DNA of 55,586 bases, from the NCBI GenBank assembly GCA_006226595.1, contig SBGP01000094.1:1-55586 (forward strand). The letters are read 5' to 3'. This DNA is from Deltaproteobacteria bacterium. Its GTDB lineage: Bacteria > Myxococcota_A > UBA796 > GCA-2862545. The notes under the pieces are model-generated. The model had not been told where the DNA came from. It saw nothing but the letters and a program-made list of their open reading frames with translations, and did no database searches. The stretch's first letter is position 1. Every line of letters begins with the position of its first letter. Shown here piece by piece: positions 13,036 through 21,628 of this stretch. The position numbers and the translations under genes were made by a program.

Positions 13036-13440
13036 TCAGGGCATGTCGGCCATCTGCGCGAGGAGCGTTGCGATGGGGTCGAGCAGCGGAATGTCCGCCG
13101 GCGCCCAGTCGAGCTCGCGCAGCTCGTCGAGGCCGATCCACCGCACCGCCTGGTGCTCGTGGGCCACGGGCTCACCGACCTCGATCGACGCGGCATAGGC
13201 GACGAGCTCGATCGCCTTGGTGCCGTAGTGGTGCACGTTCGTGCCCACGTGACCGCCGACGACCACGCGGATGCCGAGCTCCTCGGCGAGCTCCCGCGCG
13301 AGCGCCGCCTCGTCACTCTCGCCAGGCTCCACCTTGCCACCGGGGAACTCCCAGGCATTCGGCGGGAACTGGCTCGCGCTGCGCTGACAGGCGAGCAGCC
13401 GCCCGCGGCGCAGGACCACGCCGGCGACGACGCGGATCAC
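13036..13440 (-). CDS. NUDIX hydrolase (MutT-like, 8-oxo-dGTP diphosphatase type)
   Basis: 134 residues from GTG 13440, which overlaps the RND pump stop (GTGA 13437-13440). Complete Nudix box Gx5Ex7REUxEExGU at residues 35-57 (GGKVEPGESDEAAL then ARELAEELGI). FPPNAWEFPGGK before it and AVRWIGLDEL after it are typical of MutT-like pyrophosphohydrolases that cleanse oxidised nucleotides. It is the last gene of the TetR/RND operon, so it is likely co-induced with efflux. The exact substrate cannot be told from sequence. Confidence 0.88.
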   Translation of the reverse strand: MIRVVAGVVLRRGRLLACQRSASQFPPNAWEFPGGKVEPGESDEAALARELAEELGIRVVVGGHVGTNVHHYGTKAIELVAYAASIEVGEPVAHEHQAVRWIGLDELRELDWAPADIPLLDPIATLLAQMADMP

Positions 13441-16400
13441 TTGGCGGCTCCAGCCACCGACGCGGGCAGCACGTCCTCCTCCTCGTCGTGCTCGTCCATG
13501 GGCAGCCAGCGGCTGACCACGGCGATGGCATCCTCGAGGATCATGTACAGGCACGGCACGATGAGCAGGATGAGGACGGTCGCGAAGAGCACGCCGAAGC
13601 CGAGGGACAGCGCCATCGGAATCAGGAAGCGCGCCTGGACCGAGGTCTCCGCGATCATCGGCACCAGGCCGAAGAACGTCGTCAACGACGTGAGCAGGAT
13701 CGGCCGGAAGCGACGCGTGGCCCCGCGCACGATGGCGTCCTGGGCCGTGGCCCCTTCCCGCCGATAGCCGTTGGTCGCATCGATGAGCACGAGGCTGTCG
13801 TTCACGACCACGCCGGAGAGCGCGACGATGCCCATCATGCTGATGATCGACATCTCGTAGCCCATGAGCAGGTGCCCACCGACCGCGCCGATCAGGCCGA
13901 ACGGAATCGCGGACATGATGATCAGCGGCTGGAAGTAGCTCTTGAACGGAATCGCGAGCAGCGCATAGATGACGAACAGGCCCATCAGGTAGTTCATCTT
14001 CAGGGACGCGAAGGCCTCGCCCTGCTCGCGCTGCTCGCCGACGAGCTGCGCGGAGAGGCCCGGGTAGCTCGCCATGAGCGCGGGAAGCACCTCTTCGTCG
14101 AGCGAGGTGATCACGTCGCTGGTCGACTGCACGCCGGGCTTGCGCTCGGCACTCACGTTGATGACGCGCTGGCCCTCCTCGCGGGTGATCTCGGTGGGAG
14201 CGCGGCCACGAACCGGCACGGCCACCTGATCGAGCGGAACGTAGCCTCCAGCGGGCGTGCGCACGCGGAGCTCCTCGAGGCGGTGCTCCTGGCGGCGCTG
14301 GGCCTCGGGCAAGCGCACCATCACCTTGAACTCGTCGTTGCCGCGCTGGTCGCGCAGGGCCTCGGCCCCGAAGAACGAGGCGCGGATCTGGCGAGCGACG
14401 TCGTTGGCGGTGAGGCCGAGGTCCGTGCCCTGCGGGAGCATGGTGTACGACAGCTGCGGCTTTCCGCCGGCGTAGGTGTTCTGCACGTTGGCGAGCGAGC
14501 TGTAGGTGCCGAGCTCGTCCTGAAGCTCCGCGGAGGCATCCGCGAGCACGGAGACGTCGGTGTGCGACAGCTGCACGTCGACCGCCTTGCCCGCGGAGGG
14601 ACCGACGTTGGAGGTGAACACCAGCGACTCGAGACCGGCGAGCGGCGGGGTGTGCTTGCGCCACGCACCCGCGATCTGCTCGGCGGTGACCTCACGGTCG
14701 TCCGACGGCGTGAGCTCGACCTCGATGGACACGAGGTGGCCGCCCACCGCCCGGGCTCCGCCGCCGGGACCGCCGGCCGCGCCGCCCTCACCCACGCGGG
14801 TGAACACGCCCTTGATCAGGCCCTCGCCACCGAGCTCTGCGTTCGCCTTCTCGAGCGCCTCTTCGAGCTCCTTCTGGACCGCGATGGTGCGCTCGACCGG
14901 GCTTCCGTAGGGAAGCGTGGCCGTGGTGCGCACGAGGTCGCCCTCGAGTACGGGGAAGAAGCTGAACGGGACCAGGCCGCTGGCCATCGCGCCGAAGGTG
15001 AAGATGAGCCCGGCAAACGCCACCGACACGGCGACGTAGCGCAGCCGCACGACCTCCTGCAGGAAGGGCCGGAACACGTTGTCGATGAAGCGCTCGAGCG
15101 GGCCCGTGAGCAAGCCGCGGCTTCCCGACGCCTTCATGTGCGCGAGGTGGGCCGGGAGGATGAAGAAGCTCTCGATGAGCGAGAACGCGAGCACGCCGAT
15201 GACGATCAGCGGGATGAACCCGAAGATCTTGCCCATCACACCCGGGATGAACAGCAACGGCGCGAAGGCAGCGACCGTCGTGAGGATGGAGAAGCTCACC
15301 GGGACGGCCATCTCCTGGGCGCCCTCGATGGCAGCGCGCAGGAACGGGACTCCGGCCTCGCGCTTCGCGAACACGTTCTCGCCGACGACGATGGCGTCGT
15401 CGACGACCATGCCGAGGGTGATGATGAACGCGAACAGCGTGACCATGTTCACGGACAGGTCCATCGCCGGCATCAGGAAGAAGGTGCCGAGGAAGCTCGC
15501 CGGGATGCCGAGGGCGACCCAGAAGGCGAGGCGCAGGTCGAGGAAGGCCGCGAGCACCGCGAGCACGAGGATCAGGCCCATGATGCCGTTGCGCACGAGC
15601 AGCTCGATACGCGCCCGCAGCATCTGGGAGTCATCGCGCCAGATGGCAATGCCGACGTTCTCCGGCAGGTCCGAGCGCAGCTGCTCCGCGTAGGAGCGCA
15701 CGGTGTCGGCCACGCCCTGGGGCGTCTCGGAGCCGACGCGGTAGGCGGTGATGCGCACCGCGGGCTTGCCGTTGTAGTACGAGGCCTGGTCGGTCTCGGC
15801 GAAGGTCTGCTTCACCTCGCCGAGCTCACCAAGGGTGATGCGCGCACCCGTCCGCGACGCGAGGATCGGGATGTCCTCGAACTCGTGGGCGTCGATGCGG
15901 CGGTCGGCCACGCGCACGAGAAGCTCACCGCCCACGGCACGCACACCGCCACCAGGCAGCTCGACGCTCGCGGCCCTCACCTGGCGGGCGACCTGCTCGA
16001 GGGTCAGGCCGTAGGCCATCAGCGTCTCTTCGGGGATCTCGATCGCGATCTCGGGGGCCGGCACGCCGAACACCTCGACCTGGGTCACGCCGGACACGGG
16101 GCCTCGGCTGGCCCAGCCGCCGACGTAGCGAGCCAGGCTCACCGGGGAGTAGCCGAGCCACTCGGGCGCCGGCTCGATCCCTTCGTAGGACTTGAGCTCG
16201 TTCTCGACCTTCTCGCCGAGCGCGTACAGCGTGTTCGGGTCGAGCTCGTCGCCATAGAGCACGAGCGAGATGACCTCGCGGCGGCGCGAGGCGAGCGAGA
16301 CCTGAGGCTCCTCGGCGTCTTCGGGCAGGGAGGTGACGCGGTCCACGGCGTTCTTGACGTCGGCGAGCACCGCCTGGCGATCGGCGCCGAGCAGGAGCTC

Positions 16401-16700
16401 GACGGCCACGGTACCCGCGCCCTCCGCCGCAGTGGAGGTGACGCGCTTCACGCCATCGAGGCCGGTGACCTCGTCCTCGACCGCGAGCAGTACACCCTTC
16501 TCGACCTCTTCGGGCGACGCACCCGGGTACGGCACGGTGATCGTGACCAGATCGAGCGAGAACTCTGGAAAGACCTCCTGCTTGACGCGGAACATGCCCA
16601 CGATGCCGGAGAGCATCACCACGAACATCAGCAGGTTCGCGGCCACCGAGTTGCGCGCCATCCACGCGATCGGTCCCTTCTTGGTCGGGTCCTCGCTCAT
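13437..16700 (-). CDS. RND efflux pump inner-membrane permease (HAE1/AcrB-like)
   Basis: 1,087 residues, normal RND length; ATG 16700 preceded by GGAGG and overlapping the adaptor stop (ATGA). Features: N-terminal helix before two large periplasmic loops, VFPEFSLDLVTITVPYPGASPEEVE, the DQASYYNGKPAV region, and TM4 MVTLFAFIITLGMVVDDAIVV carrying the acidic proton-relay pair (DD). The second half repeats the pattern, ending in a dozen hydrophobic helices. Drives proton-coupled export of hydrophobic compounds with the adjacent adaptor and outer-membrane factor. Confidence 0.93.
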   Translation of the reverse strand: MSEDPTKKGPIAWMARNSVAANLLMFVVMLSGIVGMFRVKQEVFPEFSLDLVTITVPYPGASPEEVEKGVLLAVEDEVTGLDGVKRVTSTAAEGAGTVAVELLLGADRQAVLADVKNAVDRVTSLPEDAEEPQVSLASRRREVISLVLYGDELDPNTLYALGEKVENELKSYEGIEPAPEWLGYSPVSLARYVGGWASRGPVSGVTQVEVFGVPAPEIAIEIPEETLMAYGLTLEQVARQVRAASVELPGGGVRAVGGELLVRVADRRIDAHEFEDIPILASRTGARITLGELGEVKQTFAETDQASYYNGKPAVRITAYRVGSETPQGVADTVRSYAEQLRSDLPENVGIAIWRDDSQMLRARIELLVRNGIMGLILVLAVLAAFLDLRLAFWVALGIPASFLGTFFLMPAMDLSVNMVTLFAFIITLGMVVDDAIVVGENVFAKREAGVPFLRAAIEGAQEMAVPVSFSILTTVAAFAPLLFIPGVMGKIFGFIPLIVIGVLAFSLIESFFILPAHLAHMKASGSRGLLTGPLERFIDNVFRPFLQEVVRLRYVAVSVAFAGLIFTFGAMASGLVPFSFFPVLEGDLVRTTATLPYGSPVERTIAVQKELEEALEKANAELGGEGLIKGVFTRVGEGGAAGGPGGGARAVGGHLVSIEVELTPSDDREVTAEQIAGAWRKHTPPLAGLESLVFTSNVGPSAGKAVDVQLSHTDVSVLADASAELQDELGTYSSLANVQNTYAGGKPQLSYTMLPQGTDLGLTANDVARQIRASFFGAEALRDQRGNDEFKVMVRLPEAQRRQEHRLEELRVRTPAGGYVPLDQVAVPVRGRAPTEITREEGQRVINVSAERKPGVQSTSDVITSLDEEVLPALMASYPGLSAQLVGEQREQGEAFASLKMNYLMGLFVIYALLAIPFKSYFQPLIIMSAIPFGLIGAVGGHLLMGYEMSIISMMGIVALSGVVVNDSLVLIDATNGYRREGATAQDAIVRGATRRFRPILLTSLTTFFGLVPMIAETSVQARFLIPMALSLGFGVLFATVLILLIVPCLYMILEDAIAVVSRWLPMDEHDEEEDVLPASVAGAAK

Positions 16701-17845
16701 GGGGCCTCCGTCTGCACGGGCATGCCCTCGACGGGCAGCGACAGAGGGCTGGTGACCACGCGGTCGCCCGCGCGCAGACCCGTGGCGACGACGATGGACT
16801 CGCGGTCACGCCAGGTCGCGCCGATCTGGCGCCGCTCGAGCACGTCGCCCTCGCCGACCACCCACACGATGTCGCCATCGTTCACGGCGACCCGCGGGAC
16901 GACGAAGGCCTCGGGCAGCGGCGTGCCCTCGAGCTCCACCTCGACATAGGCGCCAGGAAGCAGCGGCAGATCGCCCGACATCGGCTCGGGGATCTCGACG
17001 AGCACCTGCGCGGTGCGGGTGGTGGGGTCGAGCTCGCCGATCAGACGCAGCACCCGGGCCTTGCGCTCGATGGCGCTGCCGTCGGGCAGGACCTGGCGAA
17101 CCAGCCCCGCACTCCCCTCCTCGGCGCTGACGCCGGGAATCGCAAGCGCCCGGAGCTGCTCGACCGGCACCGACACGGTGACCCACGCGGCATCGGTGCC
17201 GACGAGCGTCGCGACCATCGTGCCCGGGCCGACCAGCTGGCCGAGGTCCGCGTTCTCCTGGGCGATGACGCCGTCGAACGGCGCGCGTAGCGCGGTGCGG
17301 GACAGGTTGAGCTCGGCGCGCTCGACCGCTGCACGCGCAGCCTCGAGGTTGGCGCGGGCCGTCTCGAGGTGCGGGCCGCGCAGGGCGAGATCCGTGCGCT
17401 CGCGGCCGTCCTCGAACAGCTCCCACTCGCGCTCGGCGATCTTGCCGCGCTTCTCCTCGAGGGCGACCTCGAGCTCGGCCTGAGCGAGGCGCGCCTGCTC
17501 CGCCGCGAGAGCGGCCTTGTAGTCGCGGGCGTCGACCCGCAGGAGCACGTCCCCCTTCGAGAAGCGCCCGCCGGGCACCATCTCGTCGGCGAGGTACGTC
17601 ACCTTGCCGTTGACCTCGGTGGTCAGCGACACCCGCTTGGCGGCGGTGACACTACCGGTGCCGTACACCCGGGCGACAGCCGCGGTCGGCTGGACCTCGG
17701 CGACTTCGACCTGCGCCACCCGCGGCGGCGGGGGCTGGCGGTTGGCCTCGGGAGACAGGGCGATGGCCCCGGCCGTGAGGACGAGCGCACCGAGGGGAAT
17801 GCCCACCGGGAGCACTACACGCGTGAGCAACCACGAGATGTTCAT
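16697..17845 (-). CDS. RND periplasmic adaptor (membrane fusion protein)
   Basis: 382 residues; ATG 17845, SD AGGAAGG, overlapping the outer-membrane-factor stop (ATGA). One N-terminal membrane anchor (VVLPVGIPLGALVLTAGAIAL), then barrel-sandwich (lipoyl) half RVSLTTEVNGKVTYL, a coiled-coil hairpin (~110-185, E/R/A-rich), second lipoyl half LRAPFDGVIAQENADLGQLV, beta-barrel and membrane-proximal domains. It bridges the RND pump and the outer-membrane channel. Confidence 0.92.
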   Translation of the reverse strand: MNISWLLTRVVLPVGIPLGALVLTAGAIALSPEANRQPPPPRVAQVEVAEVQPTAAVARVYGTGSVTAAKRVSLTTEVNGKVTYLADEMVPGGRFSKGDVLLRVDARDYKAALAAEQARLAQAELEVALEEKRGKIAEREWELFEDGRERTDLALRGPHLETARANLEAARAAVERAELNLSRTALRAPFDGVIAQENADLGQLVGPGTMVATLVGTDAAWVTVSVPVEQLRALAIPGVSAEEGSAGLVRQVLPDGSAIERKARVLRLIGELDPTTRTAQVLVEIPEPMSGDLPLLPGAYVEVELEGTPLPEAFVVPRVAVNDGDIVWVVGEGDVLERRQIGATWRDRESIVVATGLRAGDRVVTSPLSLPVEGMPVQTEAP

Positions 17846-19218
17846 CGTGCCTTCCTTTCGCCAAGGTCGCGGGTCCACGTCCCGCCGAGTGCGTCGTGCA
17901 GCTGGATGCGGGCGCTCACAGCCTGTCGCTGCGCGTCCACGAGATCGAGCTCGGCGCGCTGCCAGGCGCCGAGGTTCGTAAAGACGGTGAGGTAGGTCGC
18001 CACGCCCTCGAGCCACTGCTCGCGGCTTCGGTCGTAGCTGGCCCGCGCGAGCTCGGCGGAGGCGCGAGAGGCGGTGAGCCGCTTCTGCGCCGCATCGTCG
18101 TTGAGCATGGCGCCCTCGACCTCCTGCAGCGCGGTGATCACGGCACCGCGATAGGCCTCGCTCGCCCCGTAGTCGGCGCCGCGCGCGGTCTTGAGCGCGC
18201 CATGCCGGCGGCCGCCGGCGAAGATGGGCACGGACAGCGAGGTGCCGACCTGCCAGGCCTCCATGAACTCCGGCGTCTGGTCGCCGAACCAGATGGACTG
18301 CCAGCCCACGCGTCCGCTCACCTGCAGCGTCGGCAGGAAGCCGAGGTAGGCGACGGTCTCGCGCACGTGCGCCGAGGTGCTCCGTCCGGCGGCGGCGCGG
18401 AGGTCCGGACGGTTGTCGAGCAGATCGATGGGCAGGCCCGTTCCGGGGAGCTCCGCGACCTCGGGCAGCCCCGCGGTGTCGATGTCCGCGGTGGGGTCGA
18501 CCCGACCGAGCAGGCTCGCGAGGCGGAACGCGGTCAGGTCCACCGCCGCCTCGACCGCGGGCAAGCTCGCCTCGAGGGCGGCGACCTGCTGGCGCTGCTG
18601 GAGCACGTCGACCGTACCCGCGCCGGCCGCGTCGCGGCGAAGCTCGACGATCTCGAGCAGCTTGCGGTTGGTCTCGAGCTGCTCGACGAGCACTTCGCGG
18701 CGGGCCCGGGCTGCCGCGAGGTCGTAGTAGGCCTCGCCGATCAGCGTGGACATCGCGAGCGCAGTCGCGTCGCGGTCGCCTGCGGAGGCCAGCGAGTCGA
18801 AGCGACTGGCTCGGGCTCCGAGCACGTTTCGCCCGAAGAGGTCGACCTCGTAGCCGGCCTGGAGACCCGCCTGGAGCAGGTTCTGGGTCGCGCTCGGGTT
18901 CACCCCGGGCGGCACGAAGCTCGCCGGGTTGATCGGCTGGTGCTGAGTGACGACATCGAAGCTCAACGTCGGCATCAACGCGGAGCGCGTCTGCACGAAC
19001 GCGCCTTCGGCCTGCTGGGTGCGGGCCACGGCGCCGCCGAGATCGGGGTTGTTCGCGATGCCCTCGTCGATCAACGCGGCGAGTTGCGGGTCGTCGAAGG
19101 TCTGCCACCACGGCTCCTCGGACACTGCCGCCGCGTCGCCCGCCTGGTAGCGGGTGTCGGCGTCGAGCAGCTCCTCGGCGTGGACCGGCGCGAGAAGGGC
19201 CAGCAACAACGGAATCAC
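17842..19218 (-). CDS. TolC-type outer-membrane efflux protein (OMF)
   Basis: 458 residues from GTG 19218, overlapping the TetR stop (GTGA). Cleavable signal MIPLLLALLAPVHA without a lipid Cys. The two-fold OEP repeat is visible: WWQTFDDPQLAALIDEGIANN opening, YEVDLFGRN at the first hairpin, and GRVGWQSIWFG with SVPIFAGGRR in the second half, as in NodT/OprM-like factors. Forms the trimeric exit duct of the tripartite pump. Confidence 0.92.
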   Translation of the reverse strand: MIPLLLALLAPVHAEELLDADTRYQAGDAAAVSEEPWWQTFDDPQLAALIDEGIANNPDLGGAVARTQQAEGAFVQTRSALMPTLSFDVVTQHQPINPASFVPPGVNPSATQNLLQAGLQAGYEVDLFGRNVLGARASRFDSLASAGDRDATALAMSTLIGEAYYDLAAARARREVLVEQLETNRKLLEIVELRRDAAGAGTVDVLQQRQQVAALEASLPAVEAAVDLTAFRLASLLGRVDPTADIDTAGLPEVAELPGTGLPIDLLDNRPDLRAAAGRSTSAHVRETVAYLGFLPTLQVSGRVGWQSIWFGDQTPEFMEAWQVGTSLSVPIFAGGRRHGALKTARGADYGASEAYRGAVITALQEVEGAMLNDDAAQKRLTASRASAELARASYDRSREQWLEGVATYLTVFTNLGAWQRAELDLVDAQRQAVSARIQLHDALGGTWTRDLGERKAR

Positions 19219-19817
19219 GCGACCTCCGGACGAATGCCGTCGAGAAGGATGTCGACGAGGCTCTCGACGTAGCCCTCGGGGTCGGGCTCCTGGAGCCAGT
19301 CGCCGGCGAGCTTGTGGATGTGGGACTGGAAGAACAGCGAGCCGAGCAGCGCCTTGGCCAGGGCGGTGCTGTCGACGTCATCGCCGATCAGTCCGCGCTC
19401 TCGGGCGACCTCGAACCACGTGCTCATGCCGCGAAGCATGAGGACCGGAGGAGGTGCGTCGAAGTGCTTGAAGATGCGGTCCGGGCCGTAGCCACACGCG
19501 AGCAGCGCGTGGATGCGCGGGAGCATGTCGCGCTGCATCTTGAACAGCGCGGTGGCGAGCTCGACCAGCTGGTCGCGGAACGGGCGATCCGCGGTGGGAC
19601 CGCCGGCGAAGAACTGGAACAGCTCGACCGGCGGGTTCGGCGCGAGGCCCTTCACGAACAGCGCCTCCTTGGTGCCGAACCGCTTGAACAGCGCGGCCTG
19701 CGACAGCCCGACCATCTCGGCAATCGTGCTGGTGGCGACGGAGGGGCCGTGCGTCTCCACGGCCTCGCGTACAGCCGCGAAGATGGCCTCGTCGGTGACC
19801 TGGCGGGGACGTGCCAT
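19215..19817 (-). CDS. TetR/AcrR-family regulator of the efflux operon
   Basis: 200 residues; ATG 19817. The N-terminal HTH is TetR-type (TSTIAEMVGLSQAALFKRFGTKEALF, residues ~30-55); the remaining helices form the ligand-binding domain. It is the first gene of the operon it presumably represses, directly behind two palindromic sites at 19835-19874, which argues for autoregulation. Confidence 0.9.
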   Translation of the reverse strand: MARPRQVTDEAIFAAVREAVETHGPSVATSTIAEMVGLSQAALFKRFGTKEALFVKGLAPNPPVELFQFFAGGPTADRPFRDQLVELATALFKMQRDMLPRIHALLACGYGPDRIFKHFDAPPPVLMLRGMSTWFEVARERGLIGDDVDSTALAKALLGSLFFQSHIHKLAGDWLQEPDPEGYVESLVDILLDGIRPEVA

Positions 19818-19834
19818 GGGGGCCTCGGGAATGG

Positions 19835-19874
19835 TTAGTGAGTGCTCACTTACCGGTTAGTGACCACTCACTAA
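19835..19874. promoter_or_regulatory. two tandem TetR operator-like palindromes
   Basis: ttagtgagtgctcactta (19835-19852) and ttagtgaccactcactaa (19857-19874) are both 18-bp dyads with TTAGTGA/TCACT(T/A)A arms. They lie 22 bp apart centre to centre, about two helical turns, putting two dimers on the same DNA face. They sit 18-57 bases before the TetR start and would also cover the upstream region of the divergent gene at 19952. Confidence 0.8.
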
Positions 19875-19951
19875 CTAAGCGTGGCCCGGTCGCCAACAAG
19901 AAAGTTGCGCGTGGCCGTCGGCGCTGTGCAACGCTTCGCGAGGAGGTGCCT

Positions 19952-20410
19952 GTGGACGACTTGATCGCGGTTCTTGGAGAGGACTACAGCCTCGTCGACT
20001 ACGAGGACTTCTGGCAGATCCTCAACGCACGCGGCGAGCACGTCGGGCTGGTCACCCCCGACTGGTACGTGCAGCTCGACCTCAGCGCGATCCTCATGGG
20101 CGATCTCGACGACGAGGAGGCGATGTACGCCCTCGCCGAGGCCGCGGACGACATGCTGCGCGCCGAGGTCGCGCCCACCTTCGTCGAGGTCGGCTTCCAG
20201 GTCTCGGAAGAGGGACACCTCCAGGCCGCCGAGGCCGAGGAAGGCGACGAGACCATCGTCTCGTTCGAGCTCCCGGTGCTCACCCAGGCCGAAGACGCCG
20301 CCATGGTGCGACAGGTGCTGGACTGGGTCGCGACCGTGCAGCGCGAGTTCTTCCTGTTCACGACCGACGGCCCGCTCGTCCCGGCGATGCCCGTCGAGGA
20401 CGCGGACTAG
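19952..20410 (+). CDS. acidic cytosolic protein of unknown function
   Basis: 152 residues from GTG 19952, with an excellent SD AGGAGGT at 19941-19947; longer in-frame starts would run through the TetR operators. Strongly acidic, no signal or TM segment. N-terminal half DLIAVLGEDYSLVDYEDFWQ and YVQLDLSAILMGDLDDEEAM alternate helix and strand; the C-terminal half has VSFELPVLTQAEDAAMVRQVL and REFFLFTTDGPLV. Size, charge and alpha/beta order are loosely reminiscent of YbjN/secretion-chaperone folds, but no family is recognised. Divergent from TetR, so the same operators may control it. Overlaps the convergent crotonase by four bases at the stops. Confidence 0.65.
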   Translation: MDDLIAVLGEDYSLVDYEDFWQILNARGEHVGLVTPDWYVQLDLSAILMGDLDDEEAMYALAEAADDMLRAEVAPTFVEVGFQVSEEGHLQAAEAEEGDETIVSFELPVLTQAEDAAMVRQVLDWVATVQREFFLFTTDGPLVPAMPVEDAD

Positions 20411-21141
20411 CCCGCCGTCGCCGGCTTCTTGCCACGCAGGGCCATGCGCACCCCGAAGGTCACCGCATCGACGAGGTCCCGCGGCAACCCACGCGAGATG
20501 GCAGCCAGCGTCCCCGCGCGCACCCGCAGCTTGGTCGCCGCGTGGGCCTCGGGATCGAGGGCGAGCAGCTCACGGGCCTTGGCACGGGCCCTGTCGAGCA
20601 GCACCTCCGCGGGCACGAGCTCGTCGACGAAGCCGACCGCGAGCCCCTCTTCCGGCGAGAAGGCCTCCGAGAGCACGGCCGCCCGCTGAAACGCGCCCGG
20701 CGTCAGCTTCTGGCGGAGCACCTCACCGCCGACCCGCGGCAGGGTGAGCCCGATGGCCACTTCGTTGGCGACGAGCGTGTAGTCGCCGGGCACCGCGAGG
20801 CAGTAGTCCCCAGAGACCAGCAGGAACGAGCCCATCGCGTAGGCATGGCCCGGGCACGCGACGACCACCGGGTACGGGAACGCGAGCATGCGCCCGGTGA
20901 GGGAGTAGCCGCGCTTGAGCATGCGCAGCGCCGCGAGTCCGCCGCCACGCATGACCCGCAGGTCGAAGCCCGCGGAGAGCACGCCGTCACGGCCGGTGAG
21001 CACCACGGCCACGCCCTCGGCCTCGGCACGATCGAAGGCCGCGTGGACCTCGGCGAGCACTGCGTCCGAGAGCGCGTTGCGCTTGCCGTCATCGAGGCGA
21101 ATCGTCGCCACGCGGTCGACCACTTCGTAGTGCACGGTCAT
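20407..21141 (-). CDS. enoyl-CoA hydratase/isomerase (crotonase) family protein
   Basis: 244 residues; ATG 21141 with GGAGG upstream. Crotonase core: VATIRLDDGKRNALS, AVVLTGRDGVLSAGFDL (first oxyanion-hole strand), PVVVACPGHAYAMGSFLLVSGD (second oxyanion-hole Gly and helix). The catalytic Glu positions of classical enoyl-CoA hydratase are not clearly present (NEVAIGLTLP in place of PExxLGL), so isomerase, thioesterase or another acyl-CoA activity is as likely as hydration. Last gene of the minus-strand run beginning with the giant DUF4157 protein, 34 bases after the Gre-like gene; the functional link may be accidental. Confidence 0.85.
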   Translation of the reverse strand: MTVHYEVVDRVATIRLDDGKRNALSDAVLAEVHAAFDRAEAEGVAVVLTGRDGVLSAGFDLRVMRGGGLAALRMLKRGYSLTGRMLAFPYPVVVACPGHAYAMGSFLLVSGDYCLAVPGDYTLVANEVAIGLTLPRVGGEVLRQKLTPGAFQRAAVLSEAFSPEEGLAVGFVDELVPAEVLLDRARAKARELLALDPEAHAATKLRVRAGTLAAISRGLPRDLVDAVTFGVRMALRGKKPATAG

Positions 21142-21175
21142 CGCAGCCTCCGAGCCAGGCATAGCCCGCCGGGAC

Positions 21176-21628
21176 TCAGCGGAGCGCGACGATCTCGGCG
21201 TCGCCTGAGGGAAGCTGGACCTCGTCCCCTTCCTCGCGGCCAAGCAGTGCGCGACCCACGGGACTCTGCGGGCTGACGATGGTCACCTCGCCGACCGCGT
21301 CCCCTTCCCCGCCGGGAAGCAGCATCCACTGACGCTCTTCGTCGCCCTCGGTGGTGACGAGCGCGCCGGCGACGACCCGCGCGGCCTCGTCCATCGACAC
21401 CTGGTCGAGCAGGTCGAGCACCGCCTGGACCTCGGCGATGCGCGCGGCGAGTCCCGCGGTCAGGTAGCCCTGGCTGGTCACGGCTCCCCGCTCTCCGCGG
21501 TTGGCCGGGCGGTGGTCCCCGTCGACGCGCGTGCCCGCTCGCGAGTCGGCCTGGACGCTCGCGAGCGCGGCGAGCTTGTCGCCCAGCCGCGCCCGATGGA
21601 CGTCGAGGATGTGGCGCTTGTCGCTCAG
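21176..21628 (-). CDS. GreA/GreB-like transcription factor with a probable CTG start
   Basis: 150 residues if initiated at CTG 21628, which overlaps the upstream stop as CTGA. The C-terminal half is Gre-like: GEVTIVSPQSPVGRALLG, then EEGDEVQLPSGDAEIVAL. The N-terminal half reads as the coiled-coil arm (LSDKRHILDVHRARL, LAARIAEVQAVLDLL). No ATG, GTG or TTG occurs in frame before the GTG ~49 codons in, which would cut off most of the arm. Gre factors bind in the RNA polymerase secondary channel and stimulate cleavage of backtracked RNA; two acidic residues at the tip, needed for that, are not obvious here, so it may instead be a Gre-like inhibitor. Confidence 0.78.
   Translation of the reverse strand: MSDKRHILDVHRARLGDKLAALASVQADSRAGTRVDGDHRPANRGERGAVTSQGYLTAGLAARIAEVQAVLDLLDQVSMDEAARVVAGALVTTEGDEERQWMLLPGGEGDAVGEVTIVSPQSPVGRALLGREEGDEVQLPSGDAEIVALR

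Noticed and set aside
12894-16949. 1,351-codon plus-strand open frame opposite the RND pump
   Set aside because: Antisense of the pump, with no plausible start or domain.
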